Positions 16,622 through 25,050 of a stretch of DNA of 43,110 bases are shown piece by piece (within the stretch, counting starts at the first letter, position 1; each line of letters begins with the position of its first letter). This DNA is from Pseudomonadota bacterium (GTDB lineage: Bacteria; Pseudomonadota; Alphaproteobacteria; Acetobacterales; Acetobacteraceae), in the NCBI GenBank assembly GCA_023424475.1, contig JAFADX010000356.1, forward strand, positions 1 through 43,110. Direction: 5' to 3'. Both the position numbers and the translations under genes were made by a program. A model generated the notes under the pieces. It did not search any database, was not told the DNA's origin, and was given only the letters and a program-made list of their open reading frames with translations.

Positions 16622-18253
16622 ATGATCGCTTCGCTCAGCCTTCCCGAGCGCCGCCGCAGTCTTGTCCTCGCCATCGGCCTCGCGGTCCTCGGCCTCATCA
16701 TGCTGGGGGCGGCCAAGGAGGGACCCATGGCGGTGCATGGCGCGATGGCGCTGGCGCTCGGCATCCTGCTCGCCTTCGCCCTCGCCGGCTCGCTGTTCGA
16801 GCCCGATGCACCCGCCGGACGCGCGGGGATGTACTACGACGCGCCGACGCGCTTCGGCATCGCCATGACGCTCGTCTGGGCGATGATCGGCATGGCGGTC
16901 GGCGTCTGGGTCGCGGCGCTGCTCTACTGGCCGGAGGCGACCCCGCTCTGGCCCGCCACCAGCTTCGGCCGGCTGCGCCCGGTGCACACCACCGGCGTCA
17001 TCTTCGGCTTCGGCGGCAATGCGCTGATCGCGACGTCGCTGCACGTCCTGCAGCGGACCTCGCGGGCGCGGCTCGCGGATTCCGTCACGCCCTGGTTCGT
17101 GCTGATCGGCTACAACCTGTTCTGCGCCTGGGCGGTCACCGGCTACCTGATGGGCAGCACGCAATCCAAGGAATACGCCGAGGCCGAGTGGTACGCCGAC
17201 CTCTGGCTGGTGGTGGTCTGGATCGCCTATTTCGCCCTCTACCTGCGTACGCTGGCGCGCCGCAACGAGCCGCACATCTATGTCGCCAACTGGTACTATC
17301 TCGCCTTCATCCTGGTGGTGGCGATGCTGCACATCGTCAACAACATCGCCCTGCCGGTCAGTTTCGCGGGGTCGAGGAGCTTCACGATCTGGGCGGGCGT
17401 GCAGGACGCCATGGTGCAGTGGTGGTACGGGCACAATGCGGTGGCCTTCTTCCTGACCTCGGGCTTCCTCGGGATGCTCTACTACTTCCTGCCGGTGCGC
17501 TCGGAACGGCCGATCTGGTCCTACCGGCTCTCCATCGTCAGCTTCTGGGGCATCGTCTTCTTCTACATCTGGGTCGGTTCGCACCACCTGCACTACACCG
17601 CCCTGCCCTATTGGGTGCAGACGCTGGGCATGACCTTCTCCGTCATGCTGCTCGTGCCCTCCTGGGCCTCGGCCGGCAATGCGATCGCCACGCTCAACGG
17701 CGCCTGGCACAAGGTGCGCGACGACGCGACGCTGCGCTTCATGTTCGTCGCGGCGGTGTTCTACGGCCTCTCGACCTTCGAGGGTTCCTTCCTCGCCATC
17801 CGTCCGGTCAACTCGCTCTCGCACTACACGGACTGGACCGTGGGCCACGTGCATTCCGGCACGCTGGGCTGGGTGGCGATGATCATCTTCGGCGCGCTCT
17901 ACACGCTGGTGCCGCAGTTGTCCGGGCGGGAGGCGATGGCCTGGCCGCGCGCGATCGAATGGCACTTCTGGCTCTCCGTCGCGGGCACGCTGGTCTATGT
18001 CGTCGCGATGTGGAACGCCGGCATCACCCAGGGGCTGATGTGGCGGACCTACGGCGCCGATGGCGGGCTCGCCTACAGCTTCCTGGAATCGGTGATCGCG
18101 ATGGCCCCCTACTACCTGATGCGCACGGCCGGCGGCGCGCTGTTCCTTGCCGGCGCGGTCATCTGCGCGCTGAACGTCCGCGCGACGATGCTGGCGGCGC
18201 CCGCGGGCGCCGGCGCGATGGACCGGCCGCTTTTCGCCCAGCCCGCGGAGTAG
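16622..18253 (+). CDS. ccoN: cbb3-type cytochrome c oxidase subunit I (CcoN)
   Basis: Catalytic heme-copper subunit of the high-affinity cbb3 oxidase, with about 12-13 membrane spans and 543 aa from this start. The heme and copper ligand regions are visible: GRLRPVHTTGVIFGFGGNAL (heme b His), WWYGHNAVAFFLTSGFLGMLYY (CuB His and the family Tyr helix), VGSHHLHYT (CuB His pair) and VGHVHSGTLGW (heme b3 and b His). The ATG at 16622 begins MIASLSLPERRR. The frame stays open to an ATG at 16466, which would add 52 residues and place the palindrome at 16486 inside the gene; no ribosome-binding site supports that start. It is first gene of a coupled operon. Confidence 0.95.
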   Translation: MIASLSLPERRRSLVLAIGLAVLGLIMLGAAKEGPMAVHGAMALALGILLAFALAGSLFEPDAPAGRAGMYYDAPTRFGIAMTLVWAMIGMAVGVWVAALLYWPEATPLWPATSFGRLRPVHTTGVIFGFGGNALIATSLHVLQRTSRARLADSVTPWFVLIGYNLFCAWAVTGYLMGSTQSKEYAEAEWYADLWLVVVWIAYFALYLRTLARRNEPHIYVANWYYLAFILVVAMLHIVNNIALPVSFAGSRSFTIWAGVQDAMVQWWYGHNAVAFFLTSGFLGMLYYFLPVRSERPIWSYRLSIVSFWGIVFFYIWVGSHHLHYTALPYWVQTLGMTFSVMLLVPSWASAGNAIATLNGAWHKVRDDATLRFMFVAAVFYGLSTFEGSFLAIRPVNSLSHYTDWTVGHVHSGTLGWVAMIIFGALYTLVPQLSGREAMAWPRAIEWHFWLSVAGTLVYVVAMWNAGITQGLMWRTYGADGGLAYSFLESVIAMAPYYLMRTAGGALFLAGAVICALNVRATMLAAPAGAGAMDRPLFAQPAE

Positions 18254-18257
18254 GCCC

Positions 18258-18974
18258 ATGCTGCGTCTGCACTACAACCTCGAACGCGTCTCGATGGGGC
18301 TGGTTGCGGCCATCATCGTCGCGGCCTCCATCGGCGGGCTGGTGGAGATCGCGCCCCTCTTCACCATCGACGAGACCGTGGAGTTGCCCGCGGATCTCCG
18401 CCCGCACACGCCGCTCGAACTCGCCGGGCGCGAGATCTACATCCGCGAAGGCTGCTACGCCTGCCACAGCCAGATGATCCGCACCCTGGCCGACGAGATC
18501 GACCGGTTCGGCCCCTATTCCCTCGCCGCGGAATCCGCCTACGACCACCCGATGCTCTGGGGCTCGAAGCGCACCGGCCCCGATCTCGCGCGCGTGGGCG
18601 AGAAGTATTCCGACGCCTGGCATGTGGCGCATCTCGTGAACCCGCGCGCGGTCGTCCCGGCCTCGATCATGCCGGCCTATCCCTGGCTTGCGTCCACGCC
18701 GCTCGATACCACGCCGCTCTCCGCGCAGATGGCGACGCTGGCGAGGCTCGGCGTGCCCTATACGCCCGCAGGGATCGCCAATGCCGCCGCCGACGCGCTG
18801 GCGCAGGCGCGCCCCGACGGCGCAGGCGCGGCCGGTTTCGCGGAACGCTATGGCGAGCGCCCGGCGGTCCGCCCCTTCGGCGGCGACCCCGCGCGCCTGA
18901 CGGAGATGGATGCCGTGGTGGCCTATCTGCAATCCCTCGGCCGCCTGACGACGGCGGCCCACACGGCGCCTTAG
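18258..18974 (+). CDS. ccoO: cbb3 oxidase monoheme subunit II (CcoO)
   Basis: A 238-aa, membrane-anchored c-type cytochrome. One N-terminal span (about residues 13-35) is followed by a CxxCH heme site, CYACH (Cys66), and the axial-Met region SIMPAYPWL. The sequence IREGCYACHSQMIRTLADE is highly typical of CcoO. It passes electrons from CcoP to CcoN. It follows ccoN by 4 bases. The Ala-rich C-terminal segment before EMDAVVAYLQSLGR is slightly expanded. Confidence 0.96.
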   Translation: MLRLHYNLERVSMGLVAAIIVAASIGGLVEIAPLFTIDETVELPADLRPHTPLELAGREIYIREGCYACHSQMIRTLADEIDRFGPYSLAAESAYDHPMLWGSKRTGPDLARVGEKYSDAWHVAHLVNPRAVVPASIMPAYPWLASTPLDTTPLSAQMATLARLGVPYTPAGIANAAADALAQARPDGAGAAGFAERYGERPAVRPFGGDPARLTEMDAVVAYLQSLGRLTTAAHTAP

Positions 18975-18989
18975 GCAGGGGAGGCGCGC

Positions 18990-19160
18990 ATGACGCACGA
19001 CATCCTCGTCTTCCTCGCCAAGACCTTCGGCCTGCTGTGGATGATGGGCTTCTTCGCCGTCGTCGTGGTGCTGGCCTACCGGCCGAGCCGCAAGGCCGCA
19101 TATGAGCGCGCGGCACGTTCGATCATCGGCGGCGGCGACGTGCCGGGGCGCAACCCATGA
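18990..19160 (+). CDS. ccoQ: cbb3 oxidase small subunit CcoQ
   Basis: A 56-aa protein (starting MTHDILVFLAKTFGLLWMMG) with one membrane span and a short basic tail containing AYRPSRKAAYERAARSII. Position between ccoO and ccoP, size and topology identify it as CcoQ, which stabilises the complex. It has a GGGGAGG ribosome-binding site. Its stop overlaps the ccoP start (ATGA, 19157-19160). Confidence 0.9.
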   Translation: MTHDILVFLAKTFGLLWMMGFFAVVVVLAYRPSRKAAYERAARSIIGGGDVPGRNP

Positions 19161-20053
19161 GCGCGGAGCAGCAGCACCACGAGGCGGAGATCGATCCGGT
19201 GACCGGCTACGAGACGACGGGCCATGTCTGGAACGGCATCCGGGAACTCAACACGCCCTTCCCGCGCATCGTCATCTGGGCGCTGGCGCTGACCTTCCTC
19301 TATTCGGTCATCGCCTGGGTGCTGCTGCCGGCCTGGCCGATCGGGCGCGATTTCACGCGCGGGCTCCTCGGCCTCGACGACCGGCAGGAGGCGATGCAGG
19401 GCTACGCGGCACTCGAGAGGGCCCGCGACGACTGGATGGCGCGCTTCGCCTCCGGCGACCTCGATGCGCTCGCCGGTGATGCGGCGCTGATGGCGCGGGC
19501 GATGCCGGCGGCGCGGCGGCTCTTCGCCGACAATTGCGGCGCCTGCCACGGCATGCGCGCCACGGGCGGCCCGGGCTTCCCCGACCTGACCGATGCCGAC
19601 TGGCTCTGGGGGGGCACGCTCGCGGACATCGCGGAGACGCTGCGCGTCGGCATCAACAGCGGGCATCCCGATACCCGCGTCTCCCAGATGCCCGCCTTCG
19701 GGCGCGGCGGCCTCCTGCCGCCCGATGCGGTGCAGGCCGTCGCCGACTACGTGCTCGCCCTGCCGCATGGAAACGCGGATCAGGACAGCGCGGGAGCACG
19801 GATCTTCGCGGAGAACTGCGTCGCCTGCCACGGAGAGAACGGCAGCGGAGGCGTCGGGACCGGCGCACCGTCGCTCGCCGGCGGCCGCTGGATCTACGGC
19901 GGCGACCGGACAACGGTCCTCGCCACCATCCATGGCGGGCGGCAGGGGGTGATGCCGTCCTGGGCCGATCGGCTGGACGCGGCGGAGATCAATCTCCTCG
20001 CCGTCTATGTCTCCCGGCTCGGCACCGGCCACCGGCAGGCGGCCGCGCCATGA
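19157..20053 (+). CDS. ccoP: cbb3 oxidase diheme subunit III (CcoP)
   Basis: A 298-aa diheme cytochrome. The N-terminus (HEAEIDPVTGYETTGHVWNGIRELNTP) is diagnostic of CcoP. One membrane span (about residues 37-60) is followed by two cytochrome c domains with CGACH (Cys127) and CVACH (Cys221); axial Met candidates are SQMPAFG and GVMPSWADRL. It receives electrons from soluble or membrane cytochrome c. It overlaps ccoQ and the next small gene by ATGA motifs at both ends. Confidence 0.96.
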   Translation: MSAEQQHHEAEIDPVTGYETTGHVWNGIRELNTPFPRIVIWALALTFLYSVIAWVLLPAWPIGRDFTRGLLGLDDRQEAMQGYAALERARDDWMARFASGDLDALAGDAALMARAMPAARRLFADNCGACHGMRATGGPGFPDLTDADWLWGGTLADIAETLRVGINSGHPDTRVSQMPAFGRGGLLPPDAVQAVADYVLALPHGNADQDSAGARIFAENCVACHGENGSGGVGTGAPSLAGGRWIYGGDRTTVLATIHGGRQGVMPSWADRLDAAEINLLAVYVSRLGTGHRQAAAP

Positions 20054-20214
20054 TCGGTGCACGCGCCCAGAAGCGGGCTGCCATCCTGGCCGCGGTGATC
20101 ATTGCCGGCCTGTTCCTCGCGGCGAATGCCCACCTCGTGGCGGTCGCCTTCACCTCGATGCCCGATTGCGTGCAGCCGGCGCCCGGCAAGGCGCCGGCGC
20201 GCCCGGCCTGCTGA
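20050..20214 (+). CDS. 54-aa single-span membrane protein in the cbb3 operon
   Basis: A small frame starting MIGARAQKRAAILAAVIIAG with one clear membrane span, then ANAHLVAVAFTSMPDCV and a Pro/Ala-rich tail ending in Cys. The ATG overlaps the ccoP stop (ATGA), so it is almost certainly translated. It occupies the place where ccoG or ccoH often follow, but it is too short to be a full CcoH and lacks the ferredoxin Cys motifs of CcoG. The role is unknown; assembly or stability of the oxidase is a reasonable guess. Confidence 0.7.
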   Translation: MIGARAQKRAAILAAVIIAGLFLAANAHLVAVAFTSMPDCVQPAPGKAPARPAC

Positions 20215-20225
20215 AAGGGGCCCCG

Positions 20226-21029
20226 ATGCTGCGACCGCTGCCCGCACTCAACCCGCCCCGCCGCCCGCCCGCGGTCTTCGCGCGGCACCTGCCGGCGCGC
20301 GCGGCTCTCGACTGGCTGGCGGCAGGCTGGGCGGATTTCCGGGCGGCGCCGGGACCAAGCCTCGCCTACGGGCTGTTCCTGCTGTCGCTGTCGGTTGCCG
20401 TGCTGGCCGCGCTCCATGCGGCAGGGCTGCTCTATCTGGCGCTGCCCGCCATCGCCGGCTTCCTGATCGTGGGGCCCTTCCTCGCGCTCGGCCTCTACGC
20501 GAAGAGCCGCGCCCGCATGGAAGGGCGTGCGCTCAGCCTGCGCGGGATGGTCCTGGTGCGGCCGGAAGCCGGCGGTCAGGTCGCCTATGCGGGGCTGATG
20601 CTCGGTCTTCTGGTGCTGTTCTGGCTGCGCGCGGCGGACCTGCTCTACGCGCTGTTCTTCGGGCTGTCGCCATTTCCGGGCGCTGGAGAAGCGCTCACCA
20701 ACGTCCTGGCGACACCGCGCGGCTGGGCGCTGATCGGTGTCGGCGGCGCGGTCGGCGGGCTCTTCGCCGCCTTCGCCTTCGCCATCAGCCTGTTCTCGAT
20801 CCCGATGCTGATGGCGGAACGGCAGGATGCGCTGACAGCCATGGGCATGAGCTTCGCGATGACGGTGCAGAACCTGGGGCCGGTGCTGGCCTGGGGGGCC
20901 ATCATCGCCCTGGGGCTGGCGCTGTCGGCCGCGACGGGGCTGCTCGGCCTCGTCATCGTGTTCCCGGTGCTCGGCTACGGCACCTGGCACGCCTGGCGTG
21001 CGATCGGCGCCGAGGACGCGCGACCGTGA
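20226..21029 (+). CDS. DUF2189 integral membrane protein
   Basis: A 267-aa protein with about six hydrophobic segments and the DUF2189 pattern: LDWLAAGWADFRAAPGPSLAYGLFL, then PAIAGFLIVGPFLALGLYAKSR, and a final GLVIVFPVLGYGTWHAWRA. It has no known catalytic function. It sits between ccoP and ccoS and overlaps the ccoS start by 4 bases (GTGA), linking it functionally to the oxidase. It has an AAAGGGG ribosome-binding site. Confidence 0.8.
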   Translation: MLRPLPALNPPRRPPAVFARHLPARAALDWLAAGWADFRAAPGPSLAYGLFLLSLSVAVLAALHAAGLLYLALPAIAGFLIVGPFLALGLYAKSRARMEGRALSLRGMVLVRPEAGGQVAYAGLMLGLLVLFWLRAADLLYALFFGLSPFPGAGEALTNVLATPRGWALIGVGGAVGGLFAAFAFAISLFSIPMLMAERQDALTAMGMSFAMTVQNLGPVLAWGAIIALGLALSAATGLLGLVIVFPVLGYGTWHAWRAIGAEDARP

Positions 21030-21250
21030 TCCCGTTCATCATCATCCCGCTGTCGATCGGCATGGGCCTCATCGGGCTCGGTGCGTTCTTCTGGGCACTG
21101 GAACGCGGCCAGTTCGACGACCCCGACGGCGCCGCATCACGGATCCTGTTCACGGATGCGCGCTTCGACCCTCAGCCAAGCCGAAAAGGATCTCACCGTG
21201 GAGAACTGGCTGCCGACCCTCATCACGACGACGCCGGCCGAAGGGTTTGA
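21026..21250 (+). CDS. ccoS: cbb3 oxidase maturation protein CcoS
   Basis: A 74-aa protein with one membrane span followed by FFWALERGQFDDPDGAASRIL, the CcoS signature. CcoS is needed for cofactor insertion into cbb3 oxidase. It starts at GTG 21026, overlapping the DUF2189 stop. The C-terminus is about 20 residues longer than usual and this tail overlaps the next gene by 53 bases in another frame, so the tail may be non-conserved. Confidence 0.85.
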   Translation: MIPFIIIPLSIGMGLIGLGAFFWALERGQFDDPDGAASRILFTDARFDPQPSRKGSHRGELAADPHHDDAGRRV

Positions 21251-21431
21251 ACTCGCGATCAGGCTGTCCCGGATGGCCATCAAGTACTCCCAGCCCGACG
21301 CCCAGGTGCGCGATCGGCTGAGGCCGGACTATGCCGAGGATGCGGAGGCCCTGATTGCCGTCTCGCAGGTCGTGGCAACGAACTTCGCGACCATCGCGGC
21401 GGCCAACGACCATTGGCGGGGGTCGAGATGA
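21198..21431 (+). CDS. hypothetical 77-aa protein
   Basis: A short soluble protein (MENWLPTLITTTPAEGFELA...). I do not recognise a family. It looks helical, with a mix of charged and hydrophobic residues and no signal or span. The GTG at 21198 follows AAAGGAT, a good ribosome-binding site; ATG 21156 is an alternative. It overlaps the end of ccoS and, by ATGA, the start of the DUF6522 gene. Its place suggests a role with the oxidase or in a linked regulatory step. Confidence 0.6.
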   Translation: MENWLPTLITTTPAEGFELAIRLSRMAIKYSQPDAQVRDRLRPDYAEDAEALIAVSQVVATNFATIAAANDHWRGSR

Positions 21432-21715
21432 GCGGGGTGCGCATCGACGGCCAAGACTTCGTCATCGACGCCGAGGACCTCGCCCGAGCCTTCGGCCTGG
21501 ACGCCGCCGAGGTCATCCGCGACCTGCGCGAGGGCACCCTGACGAGCCGCTGCGAGAAGGGCATCGACGAGCACCAGGGGCGCCACCGCCTGATCTTCTC
21601 CCATGACGGGCGCGTGTTCCGGCTCACCGTGGACGGCAGCGGCAAGGTCCTGTCTCGCGCCATGTTCGCGCGGCCGCCTGCCCGCGCACGGAGATCGGGC
21701 GAACCGCGCCGCTGA
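21428..21715 (+). CDS. DUF6522 family protein
   Basis: A 95-aa protein with the pattern IDGQDFVIDAEDLARAFGL...VIRDLREGTLTSRCEKGIDEHQGRHRLIFSHDGRVFRLTVDGSGKVL, which matches my memory of the DUF6522 family often seen near respiratory genes. No reaction is known. A single Cys precedes the GIDEHQGR stretch. It is the last gene of the cbb3 operon and is translationally coupled to the preceding gene. It converges on the TetR gene. Confidence 0.65.
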   Translation: MSGVRIDGQDFVIDAEDLARAFGLDAAEVIRDLREGTLTSRCEKGIDEHQGRHRLIFSHDGRVFRLTVDGSGKVLSRAMFARPPARARRSGEPRR

Positions 21716-21770
21716 AGGGCGGCTGCGTGGGCCGCAACCGGCGCCCCGACGCGGCGCGGAAGGCCGGCAC

Positions 21771-22523
21771 CTACTCCGGTCGATGGCTCCGCCTCGTCGC
21801 CGGAGGCTCTCGGCCGAGCAGGATGCGGTGCCAGCATGCCGAGAGGAGGTCGGCGACGGCGTCATCCGTCAGGGATGCCAGGGGATCGAGGCCGGGCCGC
21901 ACATGGAGGTCGCGGAGGACGCCCTCGACCATGGCGATGCAGGCGAGCGCGCGTGCCGTCTTCTCGGCCGCCGGCAACGTCGCGGTCGCGTCAGGCTCCG
22001 CGCGCTCCCAGGCACGCACGACCCTCGCGGCGAGACCGAGGTTCGCCGCCTGGCCGATGCGGGCGAATCCGGCGTCCTGGTTGCCAAGTTGCATCAGGCA
22101 GCGCATCAGGCCCGCATTCATGCGGTAGACCCGCACGTAGTAGCGGTTGGACGCAACGAGGCGCTCATAGAATCCGCTGTTCGGCAGCGCGGCCCGCCGA
22201 TGGGCACGGATGGCGGCCATGAAGTCCGTCAGAACCTCCTGCGCCGCGGCATCGCGGTCCGGCCAGTAACGATAGAAGGTTCCATGGGCGAGGTCCGCGC
22301 GCGCCGCGATGTCGGCGACCCGCACCGCATGGAACCCGACCTCCTCGAGCAACCCGGCCATCGCTGCCATGAGGCGCAGTCGCGTCCGCGCCGGCTTCGG
22401 CGAGGTGCCGGAACGCCGGAGCCGATCGTCCAGGTAGGCCGGGTAGGAGAAGGCGCCGTAGTCCGGTTCCGTCGCATCGACTGCCGGGCCAGCACGCCTC
22501 GCGTTTTGTGATATTGACATCAT
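21771..22523 (-). CDS. TetR/AcrR-type transcriptional regulator
   Basis: A 250-aa regulator. The helix-turn-helix lies at about residues 50-95 (GLLEEVGFHAVRVADIAARADLAHGTFYRYWPDRD). The C-terminal ligand domain is helical, with FYERLVASNRYYVRVYRMNAGLMRCLMQL. It is divergent from the acyl-CoA ligase gene and probably controls it in response to an acyl-CoA or related metabolite, a common role for such neighbours. The start is ATG at 22523 or 22520, both inside a palindrome that may be its own operator. The N-terminal extension of about 45 residues before the HTH is longer than average. Confidence 0.85.
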   Translation of the reverse strand: MMSISQNARRAGPAVDATEPDYGAFSYPAYLDDRLRRSGTSPKPARTRLRLMAAMAGLLEEVGFHAVRVADIAARADLAHGTFYRYWPDRDAAAQEVLTDFMAAIRAHRRAALPNSGFYERLVASNRYYVRVYRMNAGLMRCLMQLGNQDAGFARIGQAANLGLAARVVRAWERAEPDATATLPAAEKTARALACIAMVEGVLRDLHVRPGLDPLASLTDDAVADLLSACWHRILLGREPPATRRSHRPE

Positions 22524-22527
22524 TATC
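22510..22527. promoter_or_regulatory. palindromic operator candidate at the TetR start
   Basis: An 18-bp inverted repeat of the form GATA-N-TGA-NN-TCA-N-TATC covers the start codon of the TetR gene, in an AT-rich patch between divergent genes. This fits autoregulation and control of the ligase operon starting at 22608. It is inferred from symmetry and position only. Confidence 0.5.
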
Positions 22528-22607
22528 AGTTTAGTCGGACCTTCGGCTCTGCGCCAGGGTTTCGGCTGGAGGCTCCGAATGCTCGCCTGCTTCGTGCCAG
22601 TCCCTTG

Positions 22608-24233
22608 ATGGACGCGACGCTGACGGCCCATGCCGCGATGCGGTCGCGGGTCGAGGCCGCGCCCTTCGCGGCGAATCTGGGCACCTTCCTGGATGATGCC
22701 GCCACGCGGCATGGCGCGGCGCCGCTCTGGCGCTTCATCGAGGCGCCGGACAGCCTCCCGTTCCGTGAAATCGACTACGCCGGCCTTGCCGCCGTCACGC
22801 GCGCCGTCGCGATCGGGCTCGCGCGGCGCGGCGTCCGGCCGGGCGACCGCGTGGGGGTCATGCTCCCCAACATCCCCGCCTTCCCGATCACCTGGCTCGC
22901 CCTGGCACGGCTGGGCGCGGTGATGATCCCGGTCAACACCGGATACACGCCGCGCGAGCTCGACTACATGCTGAGCGACGGTGGCGCGGCCCACCTCGTC
23001 ATTCACGAGGACTGCCTGCCGGCCCTGCTCGATCTTCTGGCGGGCCGCCCCTTGCTCGAGCGCGGCAACATCCATGTGGTCGGGCGGCCGCCCCAAGGCA
23101 TGCGGGCCTGGTCGGCACTGCTCGACAACAGGTCCGCCACGCTTCCGGCAGAGTGGCCTGAACTCGATGACCTGGTCAACCTGCAATACACATCCGGCAC
23201 CACGGGGTTCCCGAAGGGCTGCATGCTGACGCACCGCTACTGGCTGACCCTCGGCCGCGTGGCGGCCGGGCGCGGGGGGGACGCGGTGCGCGTCGTCCTG
23301 GCTGCGCAGCCCTTCTACTACATGGATCCCCAGTGGCTGCTGCTGATGGCGATGCATCTCGGCGGCCGGCTCGTGGTCGCGCCGAAGCCTTCCGCCACCC
23401 GGTTCATGGACTGGGTCCGCGGCGAGGGGGTCGAGTACTGCATCTTCCCCCAGGTCGTGCTGAAGCAGCCGGAATCGCCCGACGACGCGTGCACGGCGCT
23501 CAAGCGCGTCTCGATCTTCGGCCTGCGCGCGGACATGCACGCCGCGCTGGAACGCCGGTTCAACTGCGTCGCCCGCGAAAGCTTCGGCATGACCGAGATC
23601 GGATCAGGCCTCACCACGCCACCGGAAGCCGTCGAGATGGTGGGAAGCGGCACCTGCGGCCTGCCATCCCCCTTCCGCGAGGCCAGCATCCGCGATCCCG
23701 AGGGGCGTGAGCTCGGCCCCGGCGAGGCCGGCGAGCTCTGGATCCGCGGCCCCGGCATCCTCAAGGGATACTGGAACAGGCCGGACGCCAATGCCGATGC
23801 ATTCCGCGAGGGCGGATGGTTCCGCACCGGCGACCTGTTCCGCCGCGACGAGCGCGGCTTCCACACCATCGTCGGCCGGGTGAAGGACATGATCCGGCGC
23901 TCGGGCGAGAACATCGCCGCGCGTGAAGTCGAAGCCGTGCTGCTGCAGCTCGATGCCGTGCAGGAAGCCGCCGTGATTCCGGTTCCCGACCCCGATCGCG
24001 GCCAGGAGGTGAAGGCCTGCCTGGTGCTGCAGCCGGGACTGACGCCAGCCGACCTGCCCGCCGAGCGCGTCTTCGCGCACTGCGCGGCGCAGCTCGCGCG
24101 CTTCAAGGTGCCGCGCTTCCTCGAATACCGCGGGGCGCTGCCCAAGACGCCATCGCAGAAGATCGCCAAGCACCTCCTGGTCGGCGAACGGGGCGACCTG
24201 CGTGCCGGCGCGATCGACCGCTTGGGAGGCTGA
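22608..24233 (+). CDS. acyl-CoA synthetase (AMP-binding, CaiC-like)
   Basis: This 541-aa ANL-family ligase activates a carboxylic acid to its CoA thioester through an acyl-adenylate. The phosphate-binding A3 motif is YTSGTTGFPKG (from Tyr194), A5 is ESFGMTEIG, and A7/A8 are GWFRTGDLFRRDERGFHTIVGRVKDMIRRSGENI; the catalytic Lys is in KTPSQKIAK near the C-terminus. The overall pattern is like crotonobetaine/carnitine-CoA ligase, but the substrate cannot be read from sequence. An ATG (22608) preceded by TTG is chosen. It is first gene of the catabolic operon, divergent from TetR. Confidence 0.88.
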   Translation: MDATLTAHAAMRSRVEAAPFAANLGTFLDDAATRHGAAPLWRFIEAPDSLPFREIDYAGLAAVTRAVAIGLARRGVRPGDRVGVMLPNIPAFPITWLALARLGAVMIPVNTGYTPRELDYMLSDGGAAHLVIHEDCLPALLDLLAGRPLLERGNIHVVGRPPQGMRAWSALLDNRSATLPAEWPELDDLVNLQYTSGTTGFPKGCMLTHRYWLTLGRVAAGRGGDAVRVVLAAQPFYYMDPQWLLLMAMHLGGRLVVAPKPSATRFMDWVRGEGVEYCIFPQVVLKQPESPDDACTALKRVSIFGLRADMHAALERRFNCVARESFGMTEIGSGLTTPPEAVEMVGSGTCGLPSPFREASIRDPEGRELGPGEAGELWIRGPGILKGYWNRPDANADAFREGGWFRTGDLFRRDERGFHTIVGRVKDMIRRSGENIAAREVEAVLLQLDAVQEAAVIPVPDPDRGQEVKACLVLQPGLTPADLPAERVFAHCAAQLARFKVPRFLEYRGALPKTPSQKIAKHLLVGERGDLRAGAIDRLGG

Positions 24234-24243
24234 GGGAAGCGCG

Positions 24244-25050
24244 ATGCCGATCCGCTACGAGACGCAGGATGCGATAGCCGTCCTCACCATCGAGAATGGC
24301 CCCGTCAACCCCACCACGCCCGCGATGCACAAGGAGCTGCATGAGGCGCTGACGCGCTTCCTCCGCGACAACAGCATCCGTTGCGGCATCCTGACGGGCG
24401 CCGGGGACCGCGCCTTCTGCGCCGGAGACGATATCAGGTCCCCGCGCCGCGACATGACGCCCGCCGAGCAGCTGGCCGACCACCTCTGGCCGCACGGTTC
24501 GGAAGGCGAAATGCCGCACGACTTCGCCTGGTCGCGCGATGTTCTCGGGATCGAGCGCCACAAGCCCATCATCGGCGCGGTAAACGGCTGGTGCCTCGGG
24601 ATGGGGCTGATCTACCTCCTCGCATTGACCGACATCCGCATTGCCGCCACCGGCGCGCGCTTCGGCTTCCCCGAAGTTGCGTACGGCATGGGCGGCGCCG
24701 GCGGCACCACGCGGCTGCTGCGCCAGATGCCGCCGACCGCCGCGATGTGGATGCTGCTGACCGGCGAAGCCTTGAGCGCCGAGGAAGCCGAGCGCAGCTT
24801 CCTGATCAACCGCGTGGTGCCGCCGGAGCGGTTGATGGCCGACGCCCGCGCCATCGCGGAGCGCATCGCCCGCCATCCGCCCGTCGCCGTGCGCGTCGAG
24901 ATGGAAGCCGCCTATCGCGCCCAGGACCTCGGCCGCGCCGAGGCGATCGCCTTCACCAAGCATCTCTACCGCCTGCAGCGGCTCGGTCTCGCCGGCGGCG
25001 GCGACATGCTCGAGGGCGGCTTCCTCTATCGCCGGGACGAAAAGGGATGA
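24244..25050 (+). CDS. enoyl-CoA hydratase/isomerase (crotonase)
   Basis: A 268-aa crotonase-fold protein. The oxyanion-hole regions are GDRAFCAGDDIR and NGWCLGMGLIYLLALTDIRIA; the FGFPEVAYGMGGAGGTTR block carries one acidic catalytic candidate, while the second Glu position is Gly-rich. It likely hydrates an unsaturated acyl-CoA made from the ligase product. It follows the ligase by 10 bases. Confidence 0.88.
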   Translation: MPIRYETQDAIAVLTIENGPVNPTTPAMHKELHEALTRFLRDNSIRCGILTGAGDRAFCAGDDIRSPRRDMTPAEQLADHLWPHGSEGEMPHDFAWSRDVLGIERHKPIIGAVNGWCLGMGLIYLLALTDIRIAATGARFGFPEVAYGMGGAGGTTRLLRQMPPTAAMWMLLTGEALSAEEAERSFLINRVVPPERLMADARAIAERIARHPPVAVRVEMEAAYRAQDLGRAEAIAFTKHLYRLQRLGLAGGGDMLEGGFLYRRDEKG

